A stretch of DNA of 64,000 bases from positions 104,906,501 to 104,970,500 of the forward strand of contig CM065814.1 of NCBI GenBank assembly GCA_033398695.1, read 5' to 3'. This DNA is from Orobanche coerulescens (lineage: Eukaryota; Streptophyta; Magnoliopsida; Lamiales; Orobanchaceae). A model generated the notes under the pieces. The model was not told the DNA's origin, made no database searches, and saw only the letters and a list, made by a program, of their open reading frames with translations. Of this stretch, positions 31,945 through 44,927 are shown piece by piece; position 1 is the first letter of the stretch, and each line of letters begins with the position of its first letter. Position numbers and translations under genes: made by a program.

Positions 31945-34664
31945 TTCTACCCTCCTTAAAAGAAGATTCGTCCCGAAACTTAAAACAAGTAGCGGAAGAA
32001 AAATACCGCCATGAAAAACACAACAATATACACAACAATCCGAAACTAACGCCCGGCGCGAAATGTTACAAACAACGCAAAGAAATATACGGCGTGAAAA
32101 CACGCTCCACGATGACCAACACAACGCCACAGGTAGAAACATAATAAAATCAACAAGTGACAAGCGTCATCAAACGGACAATACAATCGAGTCGATTATC
32201 CGGACAATCACAAAACACAACGAACGAAAATCAATAGGATTGACCAACCCAACGGTACATCAATCAAAACGCGAGCCAACCGCTGAACAAATACGGAATT
32301 CCACCGCCCAAGGGTTGGAAGATTGAAAAAGAGACTAACTTCCCGAACTTAAGGGAATTAGGAAGGAGCCTGAACGCTCAACAATCACGAAACGAGAACA
32401 AAACCGAACAAACAAACGATCGAGACAACAAAAATCGAACGATCATGTTCGGATCACAAAGAACAATAAGGTTCAACCGACAACTCCGAGGTTCACATCT
32501 CGACTCGAGACAAAACATGATCCGGTGAAAACAACAAGATGCACACTCGCATAAGATCCACAGGAAAGGGAATAACAATTGAAAAGTCACAACGACGAAC
32601 GAGTAATTCCGAAATAATACCACCCTCGTTCGATCAACAAAATCAAGGGGCAGGACAAGCTCAGAAAATGTCAATGAACATAAACGAGTCGACAGAATCG
32701 AAAATACAGAAGTTCCAACTCCGATCCACTTCGAATAAAAGAATTAGTAGAATCAAAAGATGCTACTTCCGAACAAGGTTCACAAGAATCGAACCGAACT
32801 CGGAAAATTCTGGCGATAACCAGATCGACCCAAAACAAGATCACAGCTCGTTCGAACGATGAAACCGAAATACAGAACAAGTTCAGAAAGTATCAACGAA
32901 CATGAGTGTATCGATAGACTGGAGAAAGAGAAAATATATAAGCCAAAAATAATACGGGTATTACATTCGACCTCTTATAAAAGAAGGTCGTCCCCGCTAC
33001 TCACAATAACGAAATCAAGGAGACGACACAACAGGCAGTCGACAGAAACATCCTTCAAAGGCCTCTCAAAGCCGATTCTGATATCTGTGCTGAAGCGCGA
33101 ACTCCGAAAGTCTCGGTAGCCGATTCGCAAAACTGAATTTGGTATCCCTCGAGTCCACACTTGAAATGTGTTACTGACGAGAAGGACAATTTACGCGTGC
33201 ATGCCCAGGCACATCACGGTTGAAACGCCTCGGCTCGGCATACCGAAAATACAAATGCTAGATACAATGGAACTAACACCGCAAAACAACATACCGGAGA
33301 TGCCAACTCAGCATAGCATATCAACGCATACAAAAATCACAACAACGGCATCGTTCGACGATTACAACATCCCGAACGACAGCCAGCACACAATCACAAA
33401 CATCATGAAACAATCACCCATGTGTATAACGCACAAAAATCCAGGCTTTAACAACTCACACTAGTGCGACAACACGCAAATCACCACGAGGCGATAAACA
33501 GTAAACACCAGTTCACACCTCTCACAGAAGGCCAACAAAACATATGCGTGGCGAATGGCTCGACGCTCACGCCACCAATTCAATCACAATTCGGGGTTAA
33601 CACCGTAACGAAAGTTCGAAACCATACACGCATTTCCGGTCCGCAAACAGGAATGATAGGTTTTAAAAACGAGAACCACCTTTTGAAAACAGTTTGGAAA
33701 CAACAGTTGATCTTGAGTATCATTTTACAAAAAGTAGTACAAACACCTTTATCGAGACTTTGAAAATCATCTTGCGTTTGAACAAAAATGAGGACACCTT
33801 TCCTTTAGTGAAAAACTTTCAAAAATATTCGACCCTTGGGTCTAAGCAATCATTTGAAAATACCTCAAAATATTTTTGGTCCTCAACCGGAAAATTTTTG
33901 AAATGTATTGCGGCATTAGAAAACACCTTGAAAACACCGCAAGAAAATAATTCGTTTTAAAAGTACGTCCCGAATTTTAATTTTCTAAGATACTCAAGGT
34001 TTTCAAAAATAATTCAATGGGCTAGAATGCCCAAAAATTTCAGGTAATTACAATGAACAATATAGCGCCGTGGGTCCCGCGCCGGAATCCACCAGGCTAA
34101 AAACCATTCACAAAAACGCCAAAAAGGCCGATGACGGTAATATTTCAAAAACTCACAAAATCCATTTACAAAATACTAGATTCCGTCATAAGAATTTCGC
34201 CAAAATGATCAAGGCCATAATGCCAAAAACTCGGTTAAGGGAATTGATTTTCGAAATAAAACTCAGTCGGTAAAATACCGAAAGCCATTACAGAAGAACT
34301 CACGCAGCGGATAAAAGAAATAAAGTCAAACATGCACAAGACAAAGAACACTACTCCTCATATGAACGAAAAATGGGAGTCAAATAATCACGTATCACGA
34401 AATCAAAATCCATAAGAGGATTCCGTCAATTAACTCATAATAAAAAAAATAGCTCGTGTCACACGAGGCACAACACAAAGAAGGGAGACTTACATCCACA
34501 GGTCGCACGAAGATGATGATCGCCCCACGATACTAATCACAACAAACCAACTCGGACGACGCGTCGCGACACGACCCGATCGGATAAAATCCGACGAGAC
34601 AAAAACTCAATAGACACCACCGACCCGGACCTAGGTTTCCACAAGCTAAGCTCGATACCATTTA
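31945..34664 (-). other. LARD internal region, no coding potential seen
   Basis: PPT AAGGAGGGTAGAA (plus 31945-31957) and PBS TGGTATCGAGC (plus 34650-34660) bracket it. Frames on both strands are short, with no retroelement motifs. The interior around 31945-33630 is shared with 56416-57840, so it is a conserved non-coding interior. A piece at 34060-34110 (TAGCGCCGTGGGTCC, AATCCACCAGGCTAA) resembles the LTR end at 57877-57912. Confidence 0.8.
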
Positions 34665-37600
34665 TGTAACACCCCAATCCACTCGGGGATATTACACGCC
34701 GTAGACCCTCTCCTCGAGGATCTACCAGCCGATAACTAAAATCAAACATCTAAACCTCGCCTTTAAGGCTAAAATGACTCGATGACCGATTTGGTCTTTC
34801 ATGAGATACATGCAACTCAAATACAACTCATGCCCACGCAGGGTCAAAAATACAACCACACCCGCACAACGGGAAAATATCTTGCGGCGGAAAAGAAAAT
34901 ACAACTAGACCAATACGACAAAGAACGGATCTTCGTGTGATTAGTATCGTTCATCTTTCATCATCCTTCGTGCCGACCTGTGCTATGCTCCAAAACCCGA
35001 ATGCAAAAATAGACATCCACCCCGAATACTGGGGTTAGCAAAACTCCACCGTTTTGCTAGTGCAAGTACAAGTGCAAAAATACGAGCCATACAATACAAG
35101 TTCCAAGAACAATAATAATCGGGAATCCTCAAAGATCCAAACGTAAAGAAAAGTACTTCCCGAGGCAAGAGTTTGAGTAAGCATTTCCAAAACCGAAAGA
35201 TCGCAAATAAGGGAAACAATTTACAAAACAGTTTAAAATGCCATCGAGAGTTTTAATAGAAAACAATTTAGGATTATAAAATCCTTCTCTTTCCAAAATT
35301 AATAGGGTCACACCCAAATGTTTTATTTTCGCAAATAGGAAATCACCAACAATTTACAGGTCGAGCCCAACATCACGTGTCCTCAACGGACGTAAAATCA
35401 ACGAAACATCATCACGCACGCGCATCGCCTAGACCGGGACGATACCACCGACATCCCACTCGAGGCCTCGAAGGACCCTCCCGAGCCGGCTAGCGAAACA
35501 AATCACACACATCTCACGGTTGGATCAATCGCTTGTTGCATCCTGGCCACATGATCACATGCCATGTGCCACCGTAGATTATCTCGTGCTCTCACGGTTG
35601 GATCAATCACTTGTTGCATCGACCACATGATCACGTGCCATGTGTCACCGTAGACCTTCAACCATATCCACACATTCACACAAATAACATATCATATCAA
35701 GGATATTCAAACAATTCGCCCAGAGGCATCAAACACTTAGCAAAACACCACGTCAATCCGCAACGCACCGAAATGAAATAATATACGTCCACACACAACA
35801 CCAAGTGCAACATGAGCACCAAGCATATACATAGAATTCACATAGTTATTCACGAACCACACCAATCACAAAACACACACGGTTTTGAAAGAGGGCCTTT
35901 AACGAGGCTAACCAAATCTTTTGAAAACTCATTTCAAACAAACAAACAAATCAAGACGATCACCAATCATCATATTCACGAAACAAGAAAAGTATGGACA
36001 AGGTACTTGCCTCGAATGACCACACACGGAGAATCGGCCGAAGTAGGTTGGCACGAACCGACTACGAACTCGCCGACTCCACCGAACGACAATCCACAAC
36101 AATGAACTACGAACGAAAACAATAACAACGAAAATGAATTCCAAAGTACGACCCAAAGCCGCTGAATTCAAAGAACAAATGACGAAGCTCCAAGGATTTC
36201 CCCCAAAACGGCCAAGAACACGATTCGTCCCGTCAAAACCCGAAAACGGAATTCCAAGTTGAAATATGGATATACAATCCATAGAATATGTTTAACAACA
36301 TCATTTAACCATAATCGATCCATCGAAAACGGATGAAAAACGAGATCGGGGACAAATCCCCCAAAAAGTCAATTCGAAGGAAATCAAGAATTATACTTCG
36401 ATTCGACGAAGAACAATGGATTAAATGATGTTAAACACAAGAATACTATCAAGATTAATCATACCCATCATGAATTAATCAACAACACGGAACGAATCGG
36501 ACGAAAATGCAAAAATCCCCAAATTCACGAAATTAGGGTTCTAAGGAAGATTACCTTGATTCGCTGGATCAAAGGTTGATAACGGACGATCGATTGATGT
36601 TATGAACTCAAGGACTTCATGGATTTGTTGTTAAACAACATGGCTTCGTCACCCATGAATCGCCATTCGCGGAAGGAGAAGGAAGGGAATGAAAAACGAA
36701 GTGAAATGTGACTGCTCAGCCACATTTATACTGGGCCAGACTAGCGTGCGCTAGCCTTTCTCGACTAGCGTGCGCTATCGGCCGGTATCGGCCGAGTACC
36801 CTCGGCCAGGGCCCACACGACCCGGCACCACCGACCAAATTCTGCCGACCATGACTCGTCTCCCGACTCCCGCTAGCGTGCGCTACGGCCGGAAGCTTCT
36901 GCGCTTGGCCAGCTGTCCACCGGATCGAATCGCCCGGCCAGTAACGTCGCTAGCCGGCCGACAGGCGTGCGCTACGCTGCCGACTAGCGCGCGCTACGCT
37001 CAGCGTAGCGTGCGCTTCCTGCCGATCCCGACCGAGTCCGAACCTCGAAACCCCACCGCCCAGGCCCGATGGCGTCGTTAGGCCAGCCGGTAGCGTGCGC
37101 TACACTGCCGGTTAGCGCGCAGCCTTTCGGCCGTAGCGTGCGCTCGCGGTTCTGCCGCACCCGTCCGGCCGGTGCCCTGTCGTCCGGCGATCCCGCCACC
37201 GTCCGGCGATCCATAACCGTCGTGGCTCGGCGACCCGATTTCCGAAATCGCACGCAGGCGAACACGACGAAAAGTTCACGGACGACATAAACGACTCGAA
37301 ATGAAAACGTAATACCATATTTAGTCATACGCGACCAAGAAACGGGTCGAGGCAACAATTACAGATACGGATACCCGTAACTTTCAAGAAATTACAAAAT
37401 GGCCCAAAACGCCCGGAAATCACGATACGTGATCGAATAACCAAACGGAAGTTAACAACACGTCTAACAAAGTTAAACGGACTTACGGGAAACTCGAAAC
37501 AGCAGTTTCGAACGAGATTCGCAAGAACCGAACTCAAGTACGGAAAAGTCGCTAAAAAGCACGGAACTCAACAAAACGACTCCGAAACGAACTCGGATGT

Positions 37601-37716
37601 CAAAAAGTGTAGAATTAATCATTCTCAGAATGACGAAACGGTCATGAGCAAGTCGTCAAAACGGACTTCGGCCGAAAAAAGAAATTTACCGAAAGTCGAA
37701 AATTGCGGATATTACA
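34665..37716 (-). repeat. 5' LTR of the LARD (right copy)
   Basis: 3052 bp. Palindrome block (TAGCGTGCGCTA and variants) is at 36738-37145, with minus-strand TATA GTATAAATG at plus 36723-36731. Minus-strand donor-like AATCAAG|GTAATC lies near 36551-36563, acceptor-like TGCATTCGG|GTTTTGG near 34991-35006 (the left copy reads CAG). Confidence 0.9.
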
Positions 37717-37721
37717 TTACA

Positions 37722-37860
37722 GGTATCTCCATCCATCTTGTGGTAATTAAATTTATCATATGGGAGGTATCACTATCCATCTTGTGATAATTAAACTCAT
37801 CACATGGGAGGTCACCATCCATCTTATGATAATTAAACTTATCACATGAGAGGTATTGTA
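37722..37860. repeat. 58-bp tandem repeat, right part
   Basis: Three more units (CATCTTGTGATAATTAAAC ... CACATGGGAGGT). GGTAT at 37722-37726 is the duplicated target shared with 21511-21515. Confidence 0.8.
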
Positions 37861-37861
37861 A

Positions 37862-38333
37862 TATTTAAATTACATAATGTAAGCTCAACAAATAGATGGT
37901 TTCAACCACCACTTGAAGACAATTACAATAAAGTCAGGAATTACATTACTAAATATTTAACATGCTTCTTCTGGAGCAGGTTCATCCAACCATTTACTCA
38001 AAGTATAATCATGTGGTAGTAGGTTGAATCATTAAAAGTTATCATCTACGCCAGTTGCCGGCATCAATGCCGCCTGACCGTCCCGTCATATTTCACATAC
38101 CACTTTGTAAATTTCCATAGTACAAGGATATATATCCACAAGTCCTTTCAATATTTCTGAAGGAATCAATGTACTAATTCATATATTTTTAATAAAATTT
38201 TAGTAATAACATATATTAATAGAAATGTTACCCATATCAATATTGGTATCAAATTGAAGCACTCGTAAAATAGATCACAATGTTATCAAGAAAATCTAAT
38301 TTTGATAATATATATATATATATATCTTATCAG
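37862..38333. other. AT-rich stretch with a (TA)n microsatellite
   Basis: Continuation of the pre-insertion repeat region; one CTTCTTCTGGAGCAGG unit at about 37965. (TA)n lies at 38308-38325. No gene seen. Confidence 0.5.
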
Positions 38334-38478
38334 TAACGTACGCTACAGATAATATTTTACGTACGTTACCTGGAAGCATTTTGAAGACAGAAGGCTCTGG
38401 ACTCAAGCAAGGAAACAGGAAGCGCACGCTAAATCAAGGACGTAACACACGCTATGAAGAGCAAAGTAGCGCACGCTA
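38334..38478. repeat. Mixed palindrome cluster beside a Copia LTR
   Basis: Contains TAACGTACGCTA (38334), an ACGTACGT core (38359-38366), AGCGCACGCTA (about 38421) and TAGCGCACGCTA (38467-38478). It thus mixes the motif of element 2 with that of element 1 and the LARDs. The host element is unclear. Confidence 0.65.
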
Positions 38479-38507
38479 TCAATGTTAGTGTAGTGCTCCA
38501 AGTCTAC

Positions 38508-39817
38508 TGTTTAACAATAATGTGGAGACATTTATTATTATATAATATTAATTATATTATTGAATTAATATTCTGCTTATGATCATCAAGTATGTGACTT
38601 GATAGTAAAGCTCGTTAAAGCATTAAAGAATATTTATTCTAGATAACCCTAGTAATATGATTACTAGTATGATGATGATATGATGACTATGTTTTACTGG
38701 TCATGAACATGAGATGTTATATTACGTCATAGATACATGTAGAGATATCGTATTGGTTATGACCTAACAAAGAGAATTATATATGGATTAAGTCATTATA
38801 ATTCCTCTGATTGTTATATATTATTTAAGTCCTTATTACCTAAAGACACTACAGTTTCCTACATAATGAGTATCGTATTTTAACACAATACCAACGTCTT
38901 CTGTAACAAGGGACCATACAGTTTGTGATTGGATAAGGTACGATTTATGCAGAGGGAAGTAGTTTGTCCAGAGGGGAGTTGTCCCTCCTATAAAACGGAA
39001 AAGATATTCACGGGCCCTTGATAAGTTAAATTATTTAAATGCATGGTCATGCTCAAATTGATCAATAAAGAGTTATTGATAAATATTTGAATTGGACAAT
39101 TGTAACTTGAGATCAAGAATATTAATTAAGCTATATAAGGTCGATCCTTATGCTTAATTAGGATATCGCGCGACAAGAGGATTAAATATTATACAGTAAC
39201 GGGATTTCGTTCGTGCTGTCGAATTAATTCTTTTAATGCGGGTAGTCATAATGTCTAGCTAGAGGCCGCTTATAATTTATGAGTCATAAAAATTGTTTTA
39301 TACTCATTGTCGTATTAATTAGAACCTACAGGGTCACACACTTAAACGAGCAGAGCAACTATTTTTTTCCGGTTGATTAAAAGTTGGTGAAAGGGTTGGT
39401 GAACCCTTAACCATGTTGAGGACTATGTAAGAGTGTCTTGTGATAGCCCTCCTATAAGACTAAATCACAAGTGAATACATGTTTTTGGAGAGAGAATCAA
39501 AAATCTGATTTTGATATTTTTCTCTCAAAAGTCTTGAAGATATATTCAAAAGTTGAATAATCAAAAGGATCAAGAATATATCTTCATATCTTTGAAGGTT
39601 GATTCTTTGACCAAGAAAGTATTTAGAATACTCTTCTAATCTTCATCTAATCTTGTGAGTTTGATCTTTAGTAACAAGAGGTAACAATCTTGTTCTTCGT
39701 ACTTTGATAATATACTTGGATCCTCGGAGGGTTTTTACATATTATATTATACTTCCATTGCTCTATTTCTATATATGATGAGATCATAAATCTTATTAGT
39801 TCGATAAAAATCCAACA
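38508..39817 (+). mobile_element. 5' LTR of an older Copia element (Copia-B)
   Basis: Ends AAAATCCAACA at 39817, followed by the PBS. The start is placed at TGTTTAACAATAATG (38508) from TG..CA ends and is uncertain. A TATA-like CTATAAAACG lies near 38990. No 3' LTR in the window. The pol at 51350-53285 probably belongs to it. Confidence 0.65.
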
Positions 39818-39818
39818 G

Positions 39819-39830
39819 TGGTATCGGAGC
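39819..39830 (+). promoter_or_regulatory. PBS of Copia-B
   Basis: TGGTATCGGAGC, initiator tRNA-Met type, one base after the LTR end. Confidence 0.8.
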
Positions 39831-40345
39831 GACTAGTATATTTCCATTGTTTCGTTTTTCATATATGTTGATATATGATGTTCTTATATGTGATGTATGA
39901 TGTTTATATATATGATATATAAATTTTATTATGTATATTTATATATATGGAGATATATATAATTTTAATAGATTTGTGTTTTGATCTATATATATATAAT
40001 GCCTATCTTAATATGTATATGGTGATATATATATTTTGATTTATATGTTTGATCTTGACATATATGGTTCTTTGATATATGGAGATTCATGTGGTGATTT
40101 AGTTCTACTAATAATCCAAGAATCAAAAAACATATGATTTGATCTACATATAATTTTATGTTAGGATTATGAATTTTAGGAGGTGCATATGAACATAAAA
40201 TTGTTTACGTAAAGATTATGCTTCTTTAAAATTTTCATATGAACATAATTATATTTTGATTCCGAGGTTGTATAAATATAGATTTGATCTATTTGATTTA
40301 TACATTTATATTGCTCAAAAGGTATTGGATATGATATACATAAGA
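39831..40345 (+). other. Leader of Copia-B, AT-rich
   Basis: Repeated GATATATG-like phrases, no coding frame. It is interrupted at 40346 by the next Copia element and continues at 49582 (TGTATACATG). Confidence 0.5.
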
Positions 40346-42333
40346 TGTTAGGAGTATGCCCTCGAATGCCACTCAGAGGATGTTGAGTGAGGGCATTGTA
40401 CTTGTAATTATGTAAATCAATAATATAAGGCAATGGCTAGTAGTTACTGGCATTCCTAACTCGTAAATATACATATAGAAACTAGTCCGTGTATTTGAGA
40501 GCAAAACGTTCCACTCCTTATTGGATAAGGGGGTAGGCACTGGAAGGTTTATAGCTCAAATACTTAATCGTTCGCAAGTCGATGAAATTGACTGGGCGTT
40601 AAGTTTATGTGAAGACTTGTATGACGTGTTCTTTGACATGGAGAGTGCCTGTCGAACACTAATGGTTAGTGGGAGCACACGTTATAGGTATACTAATTGG
40701 ATTAGTATACTCGGACCGACTAACCCTCGATTCGTCACATGGATTTCACTCCATGACAGTCAATGACGGAATTGAGAGGTTGTGATAGGTATTCGTGAAC
40801 CTTCGACTTGAGGATTTAGTAGGGATGTGCTTGTGACGTCAATATTTTCATTAGAGTAGTTCGACCTTGTAAACCGGAAGGTGGGGGTCAACCTCGACGT
40901 GCATCTTGACGGGCAAGTAGCAGGTCCTACTGAATACCAAGATAGAATTCTTTCTCCCGTTAGTAAGCGGGTTATATGTCCTATGCAGTTATTGGCAGAT
41001 GAGATCATAAGTCTTTGGCCAAGGCAATGGAGCTAGTAGTATTGGATACACGAGAGCTCGATGATCTCGATTTGCATTAACGCATGCATAGCGTCAAGTA
41101 CAGATAGGGTTTGACTGACTGTGACCCTATAACTTGATCGGGACATTTGAAAGAAGGGTTTATATGTATACTAGTATTCACGACAGAATGGTTCTTGAAT
41201 GATCCCAATCATTCGTTCTCAGTTGGGGTACAGTGTAGGCCGACAGGCTAGCTAGGTGGTGCTACTACTCTTTAGTTCCTCCCATTGCTGACTGAGACGG
41301 ACCTACCGAATCGCGCAATAGAATTGATGACGGAATGAATCGAGCTTATTCTCTCATTATGAATATTAGATATTGGATATCTAATTAATTGGGACATTAG
41401 ATATCTAAATTGATTTATTGGATAAATTGATTTACGGCCTAATGAATTAAATAAATTACTGGGTGATTAATTTAATTCATGAATATAACTATTTATTGGA
41501 GAAATTAATTATGTTGTTATGTATTTGATATGATTAATTAATTGGATTAATTCATTGATATAAATATATCGGAACGGAATCGGAGTTTATCTGTTTGGAC
41601 TCATGGGAGTCCGAAACGAACCGAACTCGTCTGTTATCTTTATGAAGGCCGCCCCATTTCCACCCACCTTCCTTTGGTCTTTGTCTCCATTTTTAAATGG
41701 AAGACAAAGACTTAATAGATATAGTATCTATTAATATAATGGGAAAGGAGTTGTCATTTGGTGGATTTGGAATATAATTATGAGAGAAGACTTCATCTTT
41801 TTCTCACCATTTTGCTTTCATCCGTGAAGTTCAAGAGAAAGAGAGAGAGAGATAGAGAAATAATTCTCAAGTCTTCTTCTTCCTTTTCTTCATTTTGGTT
41901 CTTGATAACTCTTGGAGAAAAATCAAGAAATCAAAGAGAGAAAATTTGATAAACATACTTGGAGTATATTCATCAAATTCAATAGCTTCATCACTTAGCT
42001 CTAGACGTATCCTCGGAGAATAGCAAGGTGATCGTCATGCCGTTCGTTTCTCTGGCGCGTGGCAAGTAGAGGCATTGTATTTTCGACGTTGGATCATTCG
42101 AGTGCTTGGAGCGCTTTGGATCGTAGGGAATTCGTTTAAAGCTTGGGGAATAGCTCGAGAGAAGGAATCCATTTAATCAACGGACTAAAAGGGTGATTTT
42201 CTTACATCTCTTGTGTTTTCGTTTATATATTCGTATATACGTAGCTCGATCGATCCTCGTAGGGATTCGGATCGAATTAATTTTTGTTTTACCGCTTCTG
42301 CTGGGCCTTCGATTTATGCACCGAATCCCAACA
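40346..42333 (+). repeat. 5' LTR of Copia-A
   Basis: 1988 bp. The GA tract corresponding to the long one in the 3' LTR is short here (about 41837-41855). Confidence 0.93.
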
Positions 42334-42334
42334 G

Positions 42335-42346
42335 TGGTATTGGAGC
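42335..42346 (+). promoter_or_regulatory. PBS of Copia-A
   Basis: TGGTATTGGAGC, one base off the initiator tRNA-Met type, one base after the LTR. Confidence 0.8.
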
Positions 42347-43988
42347 GTAGGTCTTGCGATCGTATATACGATATTGACATTTGGAATGCTTAATTAGATG
42401 GTGAATGATTTGTAATCATTTATATTGATAATCGTGGTATATATTTTTTGTTCGTTCTTGTTGTATTTTTCGTAAGTTTATGTCTAATATAAATCTTTAA
42501 TTTCTAGAAAATATGATTTATATTGAAGATATGAATGTAGGAAAATATAGATATTGGATATCCGGTCAAAAAACTAGCCCCGAATTACCATTGGACGGTC
42601 CGGAAGGAGGGGGCCACGGCCCAGGGCTCAGGGGCCGCGGCCCAGGGCTGTTGCAGCCCGCTTGTAAGCCTTCTGGACTGGGGGCCGCGGCCCAGTGCTC
42701 AGGGGGCCGCGGCCCAGGGCTGCTGGGCAGCCCTGCTTGCTGCCCGGTGGGTTTTCGGGCGCGGTCCAGCCCTTTTCGGACCCGTTTCGGGCTTGTTTTC
42801 TTCGTGTATTCCTAAAAATGATTTCCCATATTTTAAATTGGATTTAATATTATTAACATGATTTATGTTTTTCATTTTATAAGGGAAAAATGATTTATTG
42901 GAATACTTGTGATCGACCAAATTATTTTGAATGTTTTCATATTACCGATTGTGTGAATTGATTGAATCGGTTCGTATTGTTGATTGGATCAATGTATCTC
43001 TACGCTTTCCATTTATATAGTATTTATTTGATGAATGCTTTTGAATGGGGATGTGGTTCGTGGACTTAGTTTTGAATCGTTCGTTTTATTCGATTGGGTT
43101 GTAAATGCCGTTTTGAGCCTATTTATTTTACTAAAAATATTTGTATCTAGGATGCAATTTTCAATGTAAACTTTATATGTAATGAGGAAGACCGGAAGAA
43201 GATCTGTTTCGAGAAGATGAAGATTCAAGACGAAGACTTGTAATTAGATTACGGAGTTTTTGTTTTCTAGGAACGGTCCATGAACCACATGTTGGTAGCA
43301 ACTAGGTTGCGAATGGTTGTTCATATTGTATGAATGCTACAAACGCGCTTAATTGAATTAATGTGCAAAGTGTAACATTAATCGCGATAATTCTCCCACA
43401 ATCAAATTATTAAGTTTATAAGGTTTAAAGGTTTTCCTTCCCTCCATCGAGCTTTCGGGAAATTGAAATCCAAACCGGATGTGCTATGCTTCCGAGTTAT
43501 CGGGGTAGTCGTTCGGGGAGGATGGATAAATTACCGGGAGCGCATTGGATGCCTTCGGTTGGAGCAAATTTTATCCAGAGAAACCTGATAGGTTGCCGGA
43601 TAAGATTCAATTGTGAAACTGATTTGCGTTGATGGTATAAACTTAACTTGTTCACGAACCATAGAAACCGTATAGGTTGAAGGGAGTAAACAAGGGGAAA
43701 AAGAAGATCGAATCATCCATTAGATGGGTTGGTTTTGGACACCACTTTATGAAAATTAATAGACTAGAAACCTATTCGGTTGCCCTCTATTAAGATTTAT
43801 AAAGAACTCGATCACCACTATGAAGTGGAGCGACGATACTTCCGGATTTCACATGGAAGTGTATTATTCCGATAAAAATAGTGGGAGCTGGGTAACAAGA
43901 ATAGAAAAGACCTTAATTCTATACTCAGATCATAATTAAACAAGTCACTAATTAATCTGTTATACTTAATGCAGACATAACTCTCAAT
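42347..43988 (+). other. Copia-A leader with GGCCGCGGCCC repeats
   Basis: No gene. Positions 42608-42725 hold four copies of GGGGCC(G/A)CGGCCCAG. The Gly/Pro-rich frame across it is a composition artefact. The rest is AT-rich leader up to the gag start. Confidence 0.65.
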
Positions 43989-44927
43989 ATGACAATGAAT
44001 CCACTCGCAATTCTACTCGAAAAGAACACCTTAATTGGACCTAACTTTGTGGACTGGCTCTACAATCTGATGATTGTCCTCAGTATAGAGGCACTGCGAT
44101 ACATCTTGGAGACGGACATTCCGGCGCCTCCTGTGCGGACCAAAGCCAATCAGGAAGAGATTGAAAACCACGAAAAGTGGGTTAAGGATGAAGTAAAAGT
44201 CCGTCCATACATTATGGCTTCTATGTCTAATGAGCTTCAGAGAGCTCATGAGAAAATGACTTCTGCTAGGCAGATTCTATCTCACTTAACCGAACTTTAT
44301 GGTGAGCACAGCAGAACTGCTAGATATGAGATATCCAAGCAACTGTTCGATGCAAGGATGAAGGAAGGTGAGAAGATTGGGGAACACGTCCTCAAAATGA
44401 TATCCATGATCGAGAGCTTGGAGGCTCTTGATTTTAAAATGGATACTTCTCTCCAAACCGACCTTATCCTATAGTCTCTCCGTGATTCCTTCTCACAGTT
44501 TGTTATGAACTTCAACTGCAATGAGATTGCATGTAATTTAGCTGGGCTAATGAACAAACTTGTGACCGCTCAGTCTGAGATGAAGACTCCGCGGATGAAG
44601 GAGTTTGCTCTTGTGATTTCTTCTGGACCTCAGAGGTCTAAGAACAAGAAGAAAAATACCAAGAAGCAGACTAGACCACATGTCAAGGACTTCAAGGGCA
44701 AGGGCAAGGCCCCAACGGTTCCGAAGAACAAGAACAAGAAGGATGCTTGTCTCAAGTGCGGTGAGGTGGGCCACTGGGCTAGAGACTGTCCGATTCTTCA
44801 TGGCACTTCAGGTACAAAACTTTTAGTTTTGGAAACAAATTATTCTACTACTGTATTTTCTACTTCCTGGATACTGGATTCTGGTGCTAGTTCTCATATT
44901 TGTACCGTGAATCAGGATCTGGAATAA
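43989..44927 (+). pseudogene. gag: Copia-A gag and protease, one stop
   Basis: Begins MTMNPLAILLEKNTLIGPNF, the typical copia Gag opening. The capsid-like part runs to TAG at 44472-44474 and then reads on in the same frame. The zinc knuckle CLKCGEVGHWARDC is at about 44748-44790 and the aspartic protease motif WILDSGASSHIC at about 44865-44905. A stop at 44925 ends the frame before integrase. The lysine-rich stretch (KNKKKNTKKQ) before the knuckle fits RNA binding. Confidence 0.88.

Larger units (their letters stand above)
28900..37716 (-). mobile_element. LARD: non-coding gypsy-type element with 3-kb LTRs
   Basis: On the minus strand: 5' LTR 37716-34665, PBS, an internal region of 2720 bp, PPT, 3' LTR 31944-28900. 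TTACA is duplicated at 28895-28899 and 37717-37721. No gag or pol motif is found in any frame of the interior, so mobility would depend on proteins made elsewhere (inference). The family also includes the solo LTR at 5263-8474 and the copy at 53286. Confidence 0.92.

Noticed and set aside
32378..32674. Hydrophobic frame in the LARD interior as an envelope-like gene
   Set aside because: Under 100 codons, not preserved as a frame in the second copy at 56800-57060, no recognisable motif.
42513..42815. Gly/Pro-rich 100-codon frame
   Set aside because: It is a translation of the GGCCGCGGCCC repeats in the Copia-A leader.
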